NCBI GenBank assembly: GCA_002508495.1
Contig: DANA01000116.1
Span: 1-44,696, forward strand
Source: Methanoregula sp. UBA276
GTDB taxonomy: Archaea; Halobacteriota; Methanomicrobia; Methanomicrobiales; Methanospirillaceae
DNA: 44,696 nt
Direction of reading: 5' to 3'
Shown here: positions 33,394-42,646 of the stretch, in pieces
How the letters are laid out: every line of letters begins with the position of its first letter
Position numbering within the stretch: the stretch's first letter is position 1
The notes under the pieces: model-generated
What the model was told of the DNA's origin: nothing
What the model saw: only the letters and a program-made list of their open reading frames with translations
Database searches by the model: none
Program-made: the position numbers and the translations under genes

Positions 33394-34990
33394 TCCGGTA
33401 CCCCCCATAACCGGCCTCTGCTGGTTCATGCTCCGGCGCCTGCCTTTGCTTTTGGATGCTTTTGAAAAAGAGATCGAAGGCGTGCGCACGGCAGAGGATA
33501 GCGAGTACATTCACCGGATGCGGGTGGCATCACGGCGGCTCCGGGCTGCACTTCCGCTCTTTTGCTCCTGCTTTCCCAAAAAGGCGTATAATCGCTGGAT
33601 GAACGAGATAACCACGATCACCCGGGCACTGGGCGAGGCCCGGGACACAGATGTGCAGATTGCATTTCTTGTTAAATACCAGAAACGAAGCCTTGCCGCA
33701 TGGAAGAAACGACCGGGCAGGGGGACAACGGAACCGCCGTCATCGTTGGCCGTGCGGTACCTTCTCGCAGACTTACGGAAACGCCGCGGGCGGCTCCAGG
33801 ACCATGTTCTTGTGGCACTCGATGCGCTCGAAAAGAGCAGGGTCCTTCCGGCTATGCGGGAAGAGTTGAGCCGTCTTACAGCCGGGTCCCGGAGAATTCC
33901 CCGGCAGGGACTGGCATACGGCATACCGGCGCTTGCCGCGTACCGGATCGAGGCACGGCTCGCGACCATGCTCTCCTTTGAACCGTGGGTGAGCCACAAA
34001 GAAGCCGTAGCAGAGCACCATGCTCTCCGGATCGCGACAAAAAAACTCCGCTACACCATGGAGACGTTTGGCCCGGTCTACCGGCTCGGGCTCAAAAAAC
34101 CACACGCACGGGTTAAAAAGATCCAGGAGATACTGGGGGATCTCCATGACTGCGATGTCTGGATCGACCACGTCACCCTCCTCCTCCTGAAGGAACGGAG
34201 CCGCTTCCGCCCCCTTGACGGGGAGAAAGGCCCGGACACTGCCACCATCGCGAGTCTCCGAATCTTTTTGCAGGAGCGGGAAAAGGAACGTGTCGTGATC
34301 CACCGGAGATTCATGCGTTACTGGGAATCCCTGTGCCGGGCCGGCCTGTGGGACGAGATCCGGCACACGCTCATTTTCGGGCGCAAAAAACTGTTCATCC
34401 CTGCAGGTTGTGGCACGGCTTCAGAGATCAGGGCTGCTGCAACCGCGCTGGCAGCCGATGTCCCGCCTGTCCTGCCGCATGTGCACCAGGTCACCCGTCT
34501 TGCGCTCATGTTCTTTGATGCCACCCTGCCGTTTCACCGCCTCACCTCCCGCGACCGGCTCCTGCTTGAAACGGCCGGCATGCTCCATGATCTTGGGTGG
34601 AAGGGGAGACGCAGGAACCATCATGGGCGGAGTGCCCGTGCCATCATCTCGTCCCAGCGCCTGCCGCTCGATTGCGAAGAGCGGGCAGTTGTTACTCTTG
34701 CCGCCTTTGCGCATAACGGCAGGGATGCGCCCCGGGACCACCCCTTCTTTGTACTCCTCTCACCCGAATTCCGGAAAAAAACCCTGCAGGTCACCGCGAT
34801 CCTCCGGGTAGCCAATGCTCTTGATGCCGGGCACCGGGGCACGGTCCACGAAGTGCATTGTATCATCGAGAACCATGCCATAACCTGCGATGTTGTATCG
34901 GTTGCCGATGCTGTGGCGGAGAAGGAGCAGGCACGGATTATGGCCGGGCTCTTTGCTGGTGCCTTCGGGCGGGAGCTCGTCATACGATGA
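33377..34990 (+). CDS. CHAD-domain and HD-domain protein
   Basis: Residues about 20-310 form a CHAD domain: conserved His and Arg/Lys positions in EYIHRMRVASRRLRAALPLF, EARDTDVQ, HHALRIATKKLRYTMETF and LGDLHDCDVW. CHAD domains bind polyphosphate through basic surfaces and often sit near ppk or ppx. From about residue 365 an HD domain follows, with LLETAGMLHDLGWKG, NHHGRSARAI and RVANALDAGH, similar to the C-terminal domain of Ppx. Fusion of both suggests a polyphosphate-regulated phosphohydrolase. ATG 33377 and 33380 are both possible. It overlaps ppk by 17 bases and the ppx start by ATGA (34987-34990). Confidence 0.88.
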   Translation: MMQSPDPVPPITGLCWFMLRRLPLLLDAFEKEIEGVRTAEDSEYIHRMRVASRRLRAALPLFCSCFPKKAYNRWMNEITTITRALGEARDTDVQIAFLVKYQKRSLAAWKKRPGRGTTEPPSSLAVRYLLADLRKRRGRLQDHVLVALDALEKSRVLPAMREELSRLTAGSRRIPRQGLAYGIPALAAYRIEARLATMLSFEPWVSHKEAVAEHHALRIATKKLRYTMETFGPVYRLGLKKPHARVKKIQEILGDLHDCDVWIDHVTLLLLKERSRFRPLDGEKGPDTATIASLRIFLQEREKERVVIHRRFMRYWESLCRAGLWDEIRHTLIFGRKKLFIPAGCGTASEIRAAATALAADVPPVLPHVHQVTRLALMFFDATLPFHRLTSRDRLLLETAGMLHDLGWKGRRRNHHGRSARAIISSQRLPLDCEERAVVTLAAFAHNGRDAPRDHPFFVLLSPEFRKKTLQVTAILRVANALDAGHRGTVHEVHCIIENHAITCDVVSVADAVAEKEQARIMAGLFAGAFGRELVIR

Positions 34991-36579
34991 TGCCCGTTTT
35001 GCCTGCGGAGTCCGGCCGGGTTGTTGCTTTTATCGACATCGGCACCAATTCCGTGCGCCTGTTGGTTGTCCGGCTCAACCCCAACCATTCCTACTCGGTC
35101 CTCACCCGCCAGAAACAGCAGGTCCGGCTGGGCGAAGGGGCGTTTGAGGACGAGGATCTCAGGAGTGCCGCTGTCGAACGTCTTGTTCTTGTCTGCAAAA
35201 AATTCTCTGAACTGGCGCTGTCGTTTGGCACTGAAGAGTTCGTTGCAGTTGCCACGTCCGCGATGCGGGAAGCGGCAAACCGGCACGAAGTCCTCCACCT
35301 CCTGCGGCAGGAATCCCACCTCGATGTCCGCATCATCTCGGGCCAGGAGGAGGCCCGGCTCATCTATCTCGGGGTTGCCAGTGGTATGCATACCGGGAAC
35401 CGGACAACATTCTTTATCGATATCGGGGGAGGCAGCACGGAAGTTGCGATTGGCGACAATGACGATTATCGCTATCTCCACAGTTTCCGGCTTGGCGCAA
35501 TCCGTCTTGCCGGCCTCTGCGGAACGGGAAAAATGGACGGGCCGGTCTCTGTGGCACATTACCGGAAGATCGCGGATTATGTGAAAAGTTCCATCCGCCG
35601 GTCTCTCGCCCGTCTAAAAAAGGAGAAGATTGACTGCGCTGTCGGGAGTTCCGGCACCATCATGAACCTTGCCGAGATTTCCCAGAAAACCCGGTCAGTG
35701 CGGGGAGAAGGAAAAGAACCCGTGCTGGAGTATACCGACCTGCAACGGGTGATCGGCCTCCTCTCGTCCCTCCCGCTCGAACAGCGCCGGAAAGTCCCCG
35801 GCATCAATCCCGAGCGGGCCGACATCATCATCCCCGGTGCGATCATCCTTGAGGTTTTTATGAAGGAACTGGGGCTCGGCTCTCTTGCGGTCACCAGTCG
35901 GGGTCTGCAGGACGGCCTGCTGGTCGATTACCTCTCACGCATGGACGCGTTTCCCCTCTTTGGCAAGCTCTCGCCCCGCGAGCGCAGTGTCCTCCAACTG
36001 GGCCGGTCCTGCGGGATCAACGAGGCCCATGCCCGGACCGTGACTGCTCTCGTCCTGGAACTCTTCGATTCAGCAGCAGGACTCCTGCTCCACCCGTACG
36101 GGGCAAAGGAGCGTGAACTTTTAGAGTATGCCACGTTCCTCCATGACATTGGGTCGTTCATCTCCTACACAAACCACCATTCGCACTCCTATTACATCAT
36201 CAGGAACTCGGAACTTCTCGGTTTTGACGACACCGAGATCGCCATCATGGCCATGATCGCCCGTTTCCACCGGAAAAAGGCTCCAAGGAAAAACGATCCC
36301 GGCATGGATGAACTGGGAACCCGGGAGCGGGAGGCGGTACGGGTTCTTGCCACGTTTGTCCGGTTCGGCGAGAGTCTTGACCGGAGCCACACGGCGCTCG
36401 TCCAGCATGTGCGGTTCAGTGCCGTTGACAAGGACGAAGTCCGTCTCGAGATCACTGCCCGGGGCGACTGCCAGCTCGAGATCTGGGGGATCGAGAGCGA
36501 GATGAAGGCGTTCGCGAAGGTCTTTTCCAAAAAACTGGTCATCGACATTGTCGATTCGCATGCCGGGCAACCGGAATGA
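34987..36579 (+). CDS. ppx: exopolyphosphatase (Ppx/GppA family)
   Basis: Removes terminal phosphate from polyphosphate (or pppGpp in GppA). ASKHA-fold motifs are clear: FIDIGTNSVRLLVV (about 14-27), TSAMREAANRHEV, SGQEEARLIYLGV, FIDIGGGSTEVAIG (about 138-151) and GSSGTIMNLAEI. A C-terminal HD region follows (LHDIGSFISYTNHHSHSYY, about 385-403). The 530-residue length fits the long, HD-containing group. ATG 34987 overlaps the stop of the CHAD-HD gene as ATGA; ATG 34990 is equally possible. It is the last gene of the polyphosphate operon, and a repeat cluster follows. Confidence 0.92.
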   Translation: MMPVLPAESGRVVAFIDIGTNSVRLLVVRLNPNHSYSVLTRQKQQVRLGEGAFEDEDLRSAAVERLVLVCKKFSELALSFGTEEFVAVATSAMREAANRHEVLHLLRQESHLDVRIISGQEEARLIYLGVASGMHTGNRTTFFIDIGGGSTEVAIGDNDDYRYLHSFRLGAIRLAGLCGTGKMDGPVSVAHYRKIADYVKSSIRRSLARLKKEKIDCAVGSSGTIMNLAEISQKTRSVRGEGKEPVLEYTDLQRVIGLLSSLPLEQRRKVPGINPERADIIIPGAIILEVFMKELGLGSLAVTSRGLQDGLLVDYLSRMDAFPLFGKLSPRERSVLQLGRSCGINEAHARTVTALVLELFDSAAGLLLHPYGAKERELLEYATFLHDIGSFISYTNHHSHSYYIIRNSELLGFDDTEIAIMAMIARFHRKKAPRKNDPGMDELGTREREAVRVLATFVRFGESLDRSHTALVQHVRFSAVDKDEVRLEITARGDCQLEIWGIESEMKAFAKVFSKKLVIDIVDSHAGQPE

Positions 36580-36636
36580 CCAGCTTCTCAATACCGGCAA
36601 TCCCCGGTGCCGGAGGGATTTGAGAAGGGTTGCTCT
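36580..36636. other. short non-coding segment after ppx
   Basis: Contains CCGGCAATCCCCGGTGCCGG, a short GC-rich self-pairing stretch that may end the polyphosphate transcript; there is no T-run. Confidence 0.3.
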
Positions 36637-36680
36637 GGAGAGGCGCACATGAACGGGCGTTCATACCAAACGAGGGAAAT
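36637..36680 (-). repeat. module 4 element with ATGAACG palindrome, copy 2
   Basis: ATGAACG-CC-CGTTCAT (36649-36664 on the minus strand) with flanks TTTGGT and GTGCGCCTCTCCAGAGCAA matches the copy at 20200-20240. Match extends well beyond the palindrome, so it is a repeat, not a coincidence of two palindromes. Confidence 0.65.
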
Positions 36681-36784
36681 CAACCGGGTGCTGGCAAGAT
36701 ATGAGGGTTCCCCGCGGTCAGGGTCTCGGTACGGCACGGTGGGGCAAGGAGGTTTTTTTAAATACTTGGATAAGTGTAACCCGC

Positions 36785-36907
36785 ATGAGAATTTCCCACG
36801 AAAAACACGAAATGCTCTGATCGTGAACGCTGATTCTACCATACTCTGATTATGATGAACTGCCGCCGCTCCCGTTTGGGCGCCCCGCGGCGGCTTCAAT
36901 TCGGTTT
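36785..36907 (-). repeat. composite repeat copy C, module 1
   Basis: On the minus strand ACCGAATTGAAGCCGCCGCG, the GC-rich hairpin, GCAGTTCATCATAATCAGAG, GAATCAGCGTTCACG and GCATTTCGTGTTTTTCGTGG follow copies A and B. Confidence 0.75.
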
Positions 36908-36924
36908 CGTACAAAAAAGGGAAA

Positions 36925-37020
36925 ATTGTATTCCGGAAAATTGGTACCCCCTTCTCGCCAGCCCTGCCCCCAAACGGGCTCAACAGCGCATGCGATACCT
37001 CCGTATTTCCTGCACAGAAC
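36925..37020 (+). repeat. composite repeat copy C, module 2, inverted relative to module 1
   Basis: GGAAAATTGGTACCCCCTTC, CGCCAGCCCTGCCCCCAA, GCATGCGATACCTCCG and TATTTCCTGCAC match module 2 of copies A and B, but here module 2 runs on the plus strand while module 1 runs on the minus strand. A rearrangement has joined them in opposite orientation. Confidence 0.75.
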
Positions 37021-37079
37021 ACGCAGACGAAATTTTTTTTCACACAACAGAAATAGAGACCGCCGCAATAGCGCCCAAA

Positions 37080-37163
37080 CGGGAGCAGCGCGAAGCATCT
37101 TAAAGTGGGTATGGGGGCAGTTTGCCCCCATCATCACTTCAAATGATTTCTCCAAAACAAAAA
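37080..37163 (-). repeat. repeat module 3, copy 2
   Basis: On the minus strand TTTTGGAGAAATCATTTGAA, GTGATGATGG, TGGGGGCA and TGCCCCCA (37112-37130) and CATACCCACTTTAAGATGCT match 19393-19483. The loop between the arms is AAC here and ACC there. Confidence 0.75.
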
Positions 37164-37261
37164 GAGTGAGATTTTTCGGGTGTCAGCCCTTGTCACCGTG
37201 GTACGCGGAATCTGGGTTAATCCAGAATAATATCGATGACCAAAGGTAAAATGAAGGGTTC

Positions 37262-38605
37262 CTATTCGCCCCTGAGCATCCGGTCGATTGCCCGTGCGGC
37301 AGTCTTTGCTGCGCCCATGGCAAGGATAACGGTTGCCGCGCCGGTTGCAACATCGCCCCCGGCATAGACGTTCCGGAGGGAAGTTTTACCCGTCTCATCA
37401 ACAATCACGTTGCCGCGCCGGCCCCGTTCAAGCCCGGGCAGCTGGCCGACCAGTAACGGGTTCGGTCCCTGCCCGATTGCCGCGATAAAGACGTCGGCAT
37501 CGATGGTGAAATGGCTGCCTTCGATCTCTTTTGGTTCAGGCCGGCCGGAAGTGTCCAGCTCGCACATGGACATCTTCACGCACTCAACCCCGGTCATTGC
37601 TGTATCGCCGAGGATCCGGACCGGGTTTGTACACGTGATGAACTCAATGCCTTCTTCCTTTGCCCGTTCGATCTCTGCCATCCGGGCCGGGAGGTCTTCT
37701 TCGCGCCGGCGGTACACAAGGGTGACCTTTCCCCCGAGCCGGCGGGCTACCCGTGCCGCATCCATGGCTACATTGCCGCCCCCGGCCACAACAACGCGGC
37801 TCCCTTTCTTCACCGGTGTGTCGAAGGCCGGGAATTTGTCCGCCCGCATCAGGTTGACCCGGGTTAAAAATTCATTGGCCGAGTAGACGCCGGGCAGGTT
37901 CTCGCCGGGGAGGCCCATGAAATACGGGAGGCCGGCACCGGTGCCAAGGAAAACGGCATCGTAGCTGAGCAGGTCATCCACCGGAACGCTCCGGCCGACA
38001 AGGTGGTTGAGCTGCAGGTCAACGCCAAGTGCAAGAACCGCGTTGATCTCGGCCTTTACAATCTCTTTGGGAAGACGGAATTCCGGGATCCCGTACATCA
38101 GGACCCCGCCGGCGGCATGGAGCGATTCAAAGAGCGTGACAGCATAGCCCATACGGGCAAGTTCTGCCGATGCCGTGAGCCCGGCAGGGCCGGCACCGAC
38201 AACCGCCACCCGCCGCCCGGTTGCCGCGCTCTTCTCGGGCATAACCATGCCCCTCCTGCGCTCTTCATCGGCAACGAACCGTTCGAGTTCGCCAATCGCT
38301 ATTGGCTTCTCTTTTTTGCCAAGGATACACTCCCCTTCGCACTGCACTTCCTGCGGGCAGACGCGGCCACAGATGGCGGGGAGCATGTTGTCCTTTTTGA
38401 TGACCGCGGCAGCCTGTGCAAAGTCACCTGCCGCAACGTCGCGGAGGAATGCCGGAATATCGATCCCGACCGGACAACCCTTCACGCAGAGCGGTTTCTT
38501 GCACTGGAGGCAGCGTTCAGCCTCGGCCCGCGCTTCTTCAGCAGTGATCCCCGTATCGACCTCGGCAAAATCCTGGATGCGCTCGTCAACCGGGCGGTCA
38601 TGCAT
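37262..38605 (-). CDS. NfnB-like / NADPH-dependent glutamate-synthase-family large subunit
   Basis: The 447-residue protein has an N-terminal iron-sulfur region (AERCLQCKKPLCVKGCPVGI, CGRVCPQEVQCEGEC), an FAD motif AVVGAGPAGLTASAELARMG and an NAD(P)H motif VVVAGGGNVAMDAARVARRL. This is the GltA/NfnB architecture. With the ferredoxin-reductase-type partner upstream, it most likely forms NfnAB, which couples reduced ferredoxin plus NADH to NADPH by electron bifurcation; a sulfide dehydrogenase or archaeal glutamate synthase role is the alternative. ATG 38605 overlaps the stop of the partner by 8 bases; a longer in-frame start at 38650 is less likely. Confidence 0.85.
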   Translation of the reverse strand: MHDRPVDERIQDFAEVDTGITAEEARAEAERCLQCKKPLCVKGCPVGIDIPAFLRDVAAGDFAQAAAVIKKDNMLPAICGRVCPQEVQCEGECILGKKEKPIAIGELERFVADEERRRGMVMPEKSAATGRRVAVVGAGPAGLTASAELARMGYAVTLFESLHAAGGVLMYGIPEFRLPKEIVKAEINAVLALGVDLQLNHLVGRSVPVDDLLSYDAVFLGTGAGLPYFMGLPGENLPGVYSANEFLTRVNLMRADKFPAFDTPVKKGSRVVVAGGGNVAMDAARVARRLGGKVTLVYRRREEDLPARMAEIERAKEEGIEFITCTNPVRILGDTAMTGVECVKMSMCELDTSGRPEPKEIEGSHFTIDADVFIAAIGQGPNPLLVGQLPGLERGRRGNVIVDETGKTSLRNVYAGGDVATGAATVILAMGAAKTAARAIDRMLRGE

Positions 38606-39443
38606 GGTGGTTACCCCCGCACCGGCACTGGTGATCGTGGAACCGCTCAAGCGATTCCTTCTCTTCGGCCTGGTAAGTCCGCATGCGCTGCATCAGGCCG
38701 TTGAAATCTACCTGGTGGGCATCGAACTCGGGGCCGTCAACGCAGGCAAACCTGGTCTCGCCCCCTACCGTTACCCGGCACGAACCGCACATGCCGGTGC
38801 CATCGACCATGATCGGGTTGAGGCTGACAAAGGTCCTGATACCTGCCGGGCGGGTGACTTCGGCGGTAACTTTCATCATGATGGTCGGCCCGATGATCCA
38901 GACGGCGCTTACCGGCTCTTTTGCTATGGTCTGTTTTAAGAGATCCGCGGCAAAGCCGTGGAATCCCCGGCTGCCGTCGTCCGTCGATACCTGAAGTTCA
39001 TCACAGACTTCGCCCATCTCGTCTTCCAGGATGAGGAGGCCGGCGTTCCGTGCACCGACAATGCCGATGACCCGGTTACCTGCATTCCGCAGGGCGCGGG
39101 CAATGATGGGAAGGCATGCCGTCCCGACTCCTCCCCCGACAAGCACGCAGGTCCCGAATTTTTTGATCTCGCTTGGTTTGCCAAGCGGTCCTGCCACATC
39201 AAGAATATGGTCGCCTGCTTTCAGGTTCGCGAGATGGGTGGTTGTTTTCCCGACCGCCATGAAGATGACCCGGACCGCATCGCCATCAACCGCCGAAATG
39301 GTGAGCGGGATGCGCTCCCCGCTCTCATCGATGCGGAAGATGAGGAACTGTCCTGCCTGTGCGTTACGGGCAACATGCGGTGCATTCACCCACATCTGGT
39401 AGACCTTGTCGGCAATCGGCCCGGTCTTCTCAATTTTGTACAA
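38598..39443 (-). CDS. NfnA-like ferredoxin-NADP reductase-type small subunit
   Basis: The 281-residue protein has a ferredoxin-reductase FAD domain (GQFLIFRIDESGERIPLTIS, about 30-50), a nucleotide domain (TCVLVGGGVGTACLPIIAR) and a C-terminal 2Fe-2S cluster region (GTGMCGSCRVTVGGETRFAC, with a nearby Asp). This matches NfnA and the SudB-type subunits. Its C-terminal end is His/Cys-rich (HDHQCRCGGNHH), which is not a standard feature and could bind metal. It is coupled to the large subunit by overlap. It lies 61 bases downstream of... the archaeosine gene arcS on the same strand is not clearly in the same transcript. Confidence 0.85.
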   Translation of the reverse strand: MYKIEKTGPIADKVYQMWVNAPHVARNAQAGQFLIFRIDESGERIPLTISAVDGDAVRVIFMAVGKTTTHLANLKAGDHILDVAGPLGKPSEIKKFGTCVLVGGGVGTACLPIIARALRNAGNRVIGIVGARNAGLLILEDEMGEVCDELQVSTDDGSRGFHGFAADLLKQTIAKEPVSAVWIIGPTIMMKVTAEVTRPAGIRTFVSLNPIMVDGTGMCGSCRVTVGGETRFACVDGPEFDAHQVDFNGLMQRMRTYQAEEKESLERFHDHQCRCGGNHHA

Positions 39444-39504
39444 TTATCTGCCTCCGGTCGTGCAGTTCGCGAGGAAGGTACCTTCCCGTGAAAGTCACTC
39501 CCAG

Positions 39505-41151
39505 TTATTTGGATTCCACCCTCTTTATCTTACGCACCCGCACCGCGACCCCGCGTTTTGAACAACCCATATCTTCAGAAGGGAGCGCCGCCCGGCCGGT
39601 TGCCATGGCACGCGGGCCCACAACCAGCACCTCGTCCCCGTCCCGGATGCCCGCATCTGCCCGGAGCACTCCGGGCACGAGGACATCGCCTTCGGGAACA
39701 AAGTCATCGATATACACGCGGTACCCCGCCGGGATCATGGCCCAGCCATCGAACGTGGGACGCAAAAGGCCGGTGGTGGTATCTATCGAGAAGATCTGCG
39801 CTTTTCCTTTGCTGTAATAGATCTCGGGGTAATGGCCCCGGAGTGTGACCCCTTTCGTATCTGTGTCTGCACCGAACTGGTACGAGATCATGCCATGGAG
39901 CCGGTCGTCCTTTATCTTTCGTTCCCCGGCAAGCGCGGCATCGAGGGCGTTGAGTGCTGCGTCACTGGCTGGCCGTTCCGTGCAGGAATATTCCAGTTCT
40001 ATCCCGCAGGATGCGGCCGCCATCTGCGCGACTTTAAGCGCCCCACCTTCAAGATGGGCAATGATCCGCCGGTAGGGATGCTTCCGGAAATACCGTGCGA
40101 GGATGTCAGCAAGCATGGCACACTCTTCGGCATCCCAGTACCCGGTCACCGGCACATCATAGTGCATGGCCGGGTAGACCGTCTCCAGCTCGCGGGGAAC
40201 CAGCCCGAGCGGGGAGGTGACGATCAGCTCGTGGGCCCGGCCCCCGACTGCTGCCTGGAACCTGCGATGACTCTGCGAGAGCGAGTAGGGTTTCCTTGCC
40301 GAGCAGGGGAGGAGTACAGCAACATCGGCCGTTTTGGGCGGGATGTACCGGGTGACTACCCGTTCAGCAAACCGTCGCACTTCGCCCCGCTGCATGGACT
40401 CGGCGGAATTGGCCCGCAGGGTGCCGGCACGCCCGATAGGCAGGGATCGTTCCAGGAACGAGACGTTCCGGTCAAGGTGGCGCATGACGGCAACCTGCCG
40501 GGCATCCATCCGGCACCGGGCTTCCAGGAGCTCGCGTATCTGGCCGTCTTCGATGAACCGGGTAACGAGGGCTGTCTCCTGCCGCAGGGCATGCCGGTTA
40601 TGCTCTTTGAGATCGCGGGAACGGCAGCCGGGGCAGGAGCAGAGCCCCCGGTCCATTACCTCCTTGGGAAATTCGCCTTCCGGCGTGCAGAAGATCTCCT
40701 GCGCGGATTTGAGGTCAACGGCCTTGTAATCAAAGAGATCAAAACCGCAGGAGCAGAGAATGGCAACCGTTGAGGGGAGGGCGGCAGCCGGGGCGTACCA
40801 TGCCGTGTCGACCGGTGTCTTCTCCTTTAAGTTCACGAGCCAGTCCACGTATGCCCGGGGGTTATCAAACGCGGTATGCCAGCAGGGCACCATCACGCAA
40901 TCCCCGCTTGCGGCGATATTTTCATGGAGCGGGTGGAGGGGGACCGGCTGGCCGGGATTTCCCGGAAAAAACGCGTTCACGAGCGGTGCCGGGGCAGAAA
41001 GCGGGATGTTGGCATTTGCCATCAGATCAAGGGAGGGAAACACCCGTTCCGTATCCAAAGCAGCGGGAAGTTTTACCGGGTCTGCTCCGTCAGCAAGAAA
41101 CGTCCCGGTCCGGGCAAGCCCGTCCCGCTTGCGGATGTCAAACCGCGTCAT
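39505..41151 (-). CDS. arcS: archaeosine synthase
   Basis: Converts the preQ0 base placed in tRNA by TgtA to archaeosine precursor; ArcS adds to the nitrile. The 548-residue protein has the ArcS signature PCSARKPYSLSQSH (about residue 283), a Cys-rich segment RGLCSCPGCRSRD (about 168-181) and a C-terminal PUA domain for RNA binding (about 465-548, ending VAVRVRKIKRV). The N-terminal part is a degenerate TGT-like domain. It overlaps the downstream end of tgtA by 14 bases (41138-41151), so the two enzymes of the pathway are coupled. Confidence 0.92.
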   Translation of the reverse strand: MTRFDIRKRDGLARTGTFLADGADPVKLPAALDTERVFPSLDLMANANIPLSAPAPLVNAFFPGNPGQPVPLHPLHENIAASGDCVMVPCWHTAFDNPRAYVDWLVNLKEKTPVDTAWYAPAAALPSTVAILCSCGFDLFDYKAVDLKSAQEIFCTPEGEFPKEVMDRGLCSCPGCRSRDLKEHNRHALRQETALVTRFIEDGQIRELLEARCRMDARQVAVMRHLDRNVSFLERSLPIGRAGTLRANSAESMQRGEVRRFAERVVTRYIPPKTADVAVLLPCSARKPYSLSQSHRRFQAAVGGRAHELIVTSPLGLVPRELETVYPAMHYDVPVTGYWDAEECAMLADILARYFRKHPYRRIIAHLEGGALKVAQMAAASCGIELEYSCTERPASDAALNALDAALAGERKIKDDRLHGMISYQFGADTDTKGVTLRGHYPEIYYSKGKAQIFSIDTTTGLLRPTFDGWAMIPAGYRVYIDDFVPEGDVLVPGVLRADAGIRDGDEVLVVGPRAMATGRAALPSEDMGCSKRGVAVRVRKIKRVESK

Positions 41152-42592
41152 TTCTCACCTCGATGTTGCCAAGCACTTCGCGGATGATCGGGTTCCAGCG
41201 TGCCGGTGCGGAGATGGTAAAGCGGCTGTCCGGGTTCTTCCCTACCAGGAGCCTTACTCCCTCGAGACCTTTTCTCACCATCGCGTCATCCCAGTCCGGG
41301 ATCTCGCAGGGGCCGATCGGGAAGGTCTCCTTGAGTTCCCGGAGATAGGGGCCGAACGGGGGCTTGAAAAAGAGCGTTGTTGCAAACTCGTCCCGCTCGC
41401 CCCCTTCGAACGCAACGAGCACGGTCTTTCCGACCTGTACCCGAGCTATGGTCTCCTGGTACCGGAGCACTTCCGTGCGCTGGCAGCTCTCGTCACCCCG
41501 GTAAAAGAACCGGCGTTTCGAGACCCGGTCGTGCCGGGCAAGTTCCGGTGCATGGTTGAGCAGGGCCCGGAATCCTGCAAGGAGCTGGGGGTGTGCCCGG
41601 CATCGCTCGTCCACGAGTTCCCAGAGCGTGCCGTCAAATATTGCCTGCCGGATCCGTGCGATCTCGGCAAGGGTCACGTGCAGGTTATGGAGGGCGAGCA
41701 GGCGCTCGCGGTCCGGCGCCTGCGTGAGTTCTTCTGCGGTATATTTCCGGCAGACCGCACACGCGCAGGGGAGATCGATAAGTTCCCCGATACGGTAACT
41801 GCCATGCGGGGTCATGTACCGGCCGTCCTTGGCATAGAGGGCATAGGCAGCAGAATCGAAAAGATCGCAGCCCATCGCGGTGGCAAGCGCGAACATGGAC
41901 GGGTGGCCGGCCCCGAAGAGGTGGATGCAGGCCGACGGCGGGAGGGTCCGCTTTGCCGCCATCACAACACTGACCAGGTCCTTGTACCGGTACGCTTCCA
42001 TCAGCGGGACAACTGCGCCTATCGGGCAGAACGAGAACCCGAGATCGGCAACTTCCCTGCCGGCACGTTCGCGGAGGTCAGGAAAGATCCCGCCCTGCAC
42101 CGGCCCGGCCAGCGGGGCGTCGGGACCGAAGACCTCTTTTGCCTCCTTTAAGCGCTCCATGGTGATAGCGAGTTCCCGTTCCGTGGTTGCGCGGTCAGAG
42201 GCCGGGGATGTCGGGATATCGAGGGGGACCCAGATGTCGCTTCTGATATCCCGCTGGAATGCGAGGGTCTCGGTGTTGGTTATCGAGACCTGCCCGTATA
42301 CCGAGAGCTGGAACGAACCGGAGTCGGTCATAATGACCCCGTCAAAGTCAAGCACCTTATGAAGTCCCTCCTCAAGGGCACGTTCGCGGAACTGCCTGCT
42401 CTGGCTGAAGATGTAGGCATTGGTGATGATAGCTTCAACCCCCATCTTCCGGATCTCGGCAGGTGTCACGAGCTGGAGGTGGGGATTGACAACCGGAAGA
42501 AGTGCCGGAGTCCGGATGGTCTTTTTGCCAACCGTCAGTTTGCCGCTCCGGCCCGCAATATCACTGTACAGACTTTCGAATGCAATCGCCAT
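41138..42592 (-). CDS. tgtA: archaeal tRNA-guanine transglycosylase (preQ0 insertion)
   Basis: Exchanges guanine 15 in tRNA for preQ0. Motifs: MTDSGSFQLSVYGQ (substrate Asp, about residues 90-103), GPVQGGIFPDLR, HLFGAGHPSMFALATAMGCD and the catalytic Asp region CDLFDSAAYALYAKDG, then a zinc site CACAVC with HNLH (about 275-305). At 484 residues it lacks the C-terminal PUA domain of long archaeal TgtA; the PUA domain is carried by the ArcS protein encoded next. ATG 42592 starts directly with MAIAFESLYSDIAGR. Confidence 0.95.
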   Translation of the reverse strand: MAIAFESLYSDIAGRSGKLTVGKKTIRTPALLPVVNPHLQLVTPAEIRKMGVEAIITNAYIFSQSRQFRERALEEGLHKVLDFDGVIMTDSGSFQLSVYGQVSITNTETLAFQRDIRSDIWVPLDIPTSPASDRATTERELAITMERLKEAKEVFGPDAPLAGPVQGGIFPDLRERAGREVADLGFSFCPIGAVVPLMEAYRYKDLVSVVMAAKRTLPPSACIHLFGAGHPSMFALATAMGCDLFDSAAYALYAKDGRYMTPHGSYRIGELIDLPCACAVCRKYTAEELTQAPDRERLLALHNLHVTLAEIARIRQAIFDGTLWELVDERCRAHPQLLAGFRALLNHAPELARHDRVSKRRFFYRGDESCQRTEVLRYQETIARVQVGKTVLVAFEGGERDEFATTLFFKPPFGPYLRELKETFPIGPCEIPDWDDAMVRKGLEGVRLLVGKNPDSRFTISAPARWNPIIREVLGNIEVRNDAV

Positions 42593-42646
42593 GCCACACC
42601 GTTATTGTGCCTTTATATGGTATGCCAAACGGTTAAACGGTTCCCC

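Noticed and set aside
36925..37020. Insertion sequence in the repeat cluster
   Set aside because: No transposase frame and no terminal inverted repeats or target duplications could be seen.
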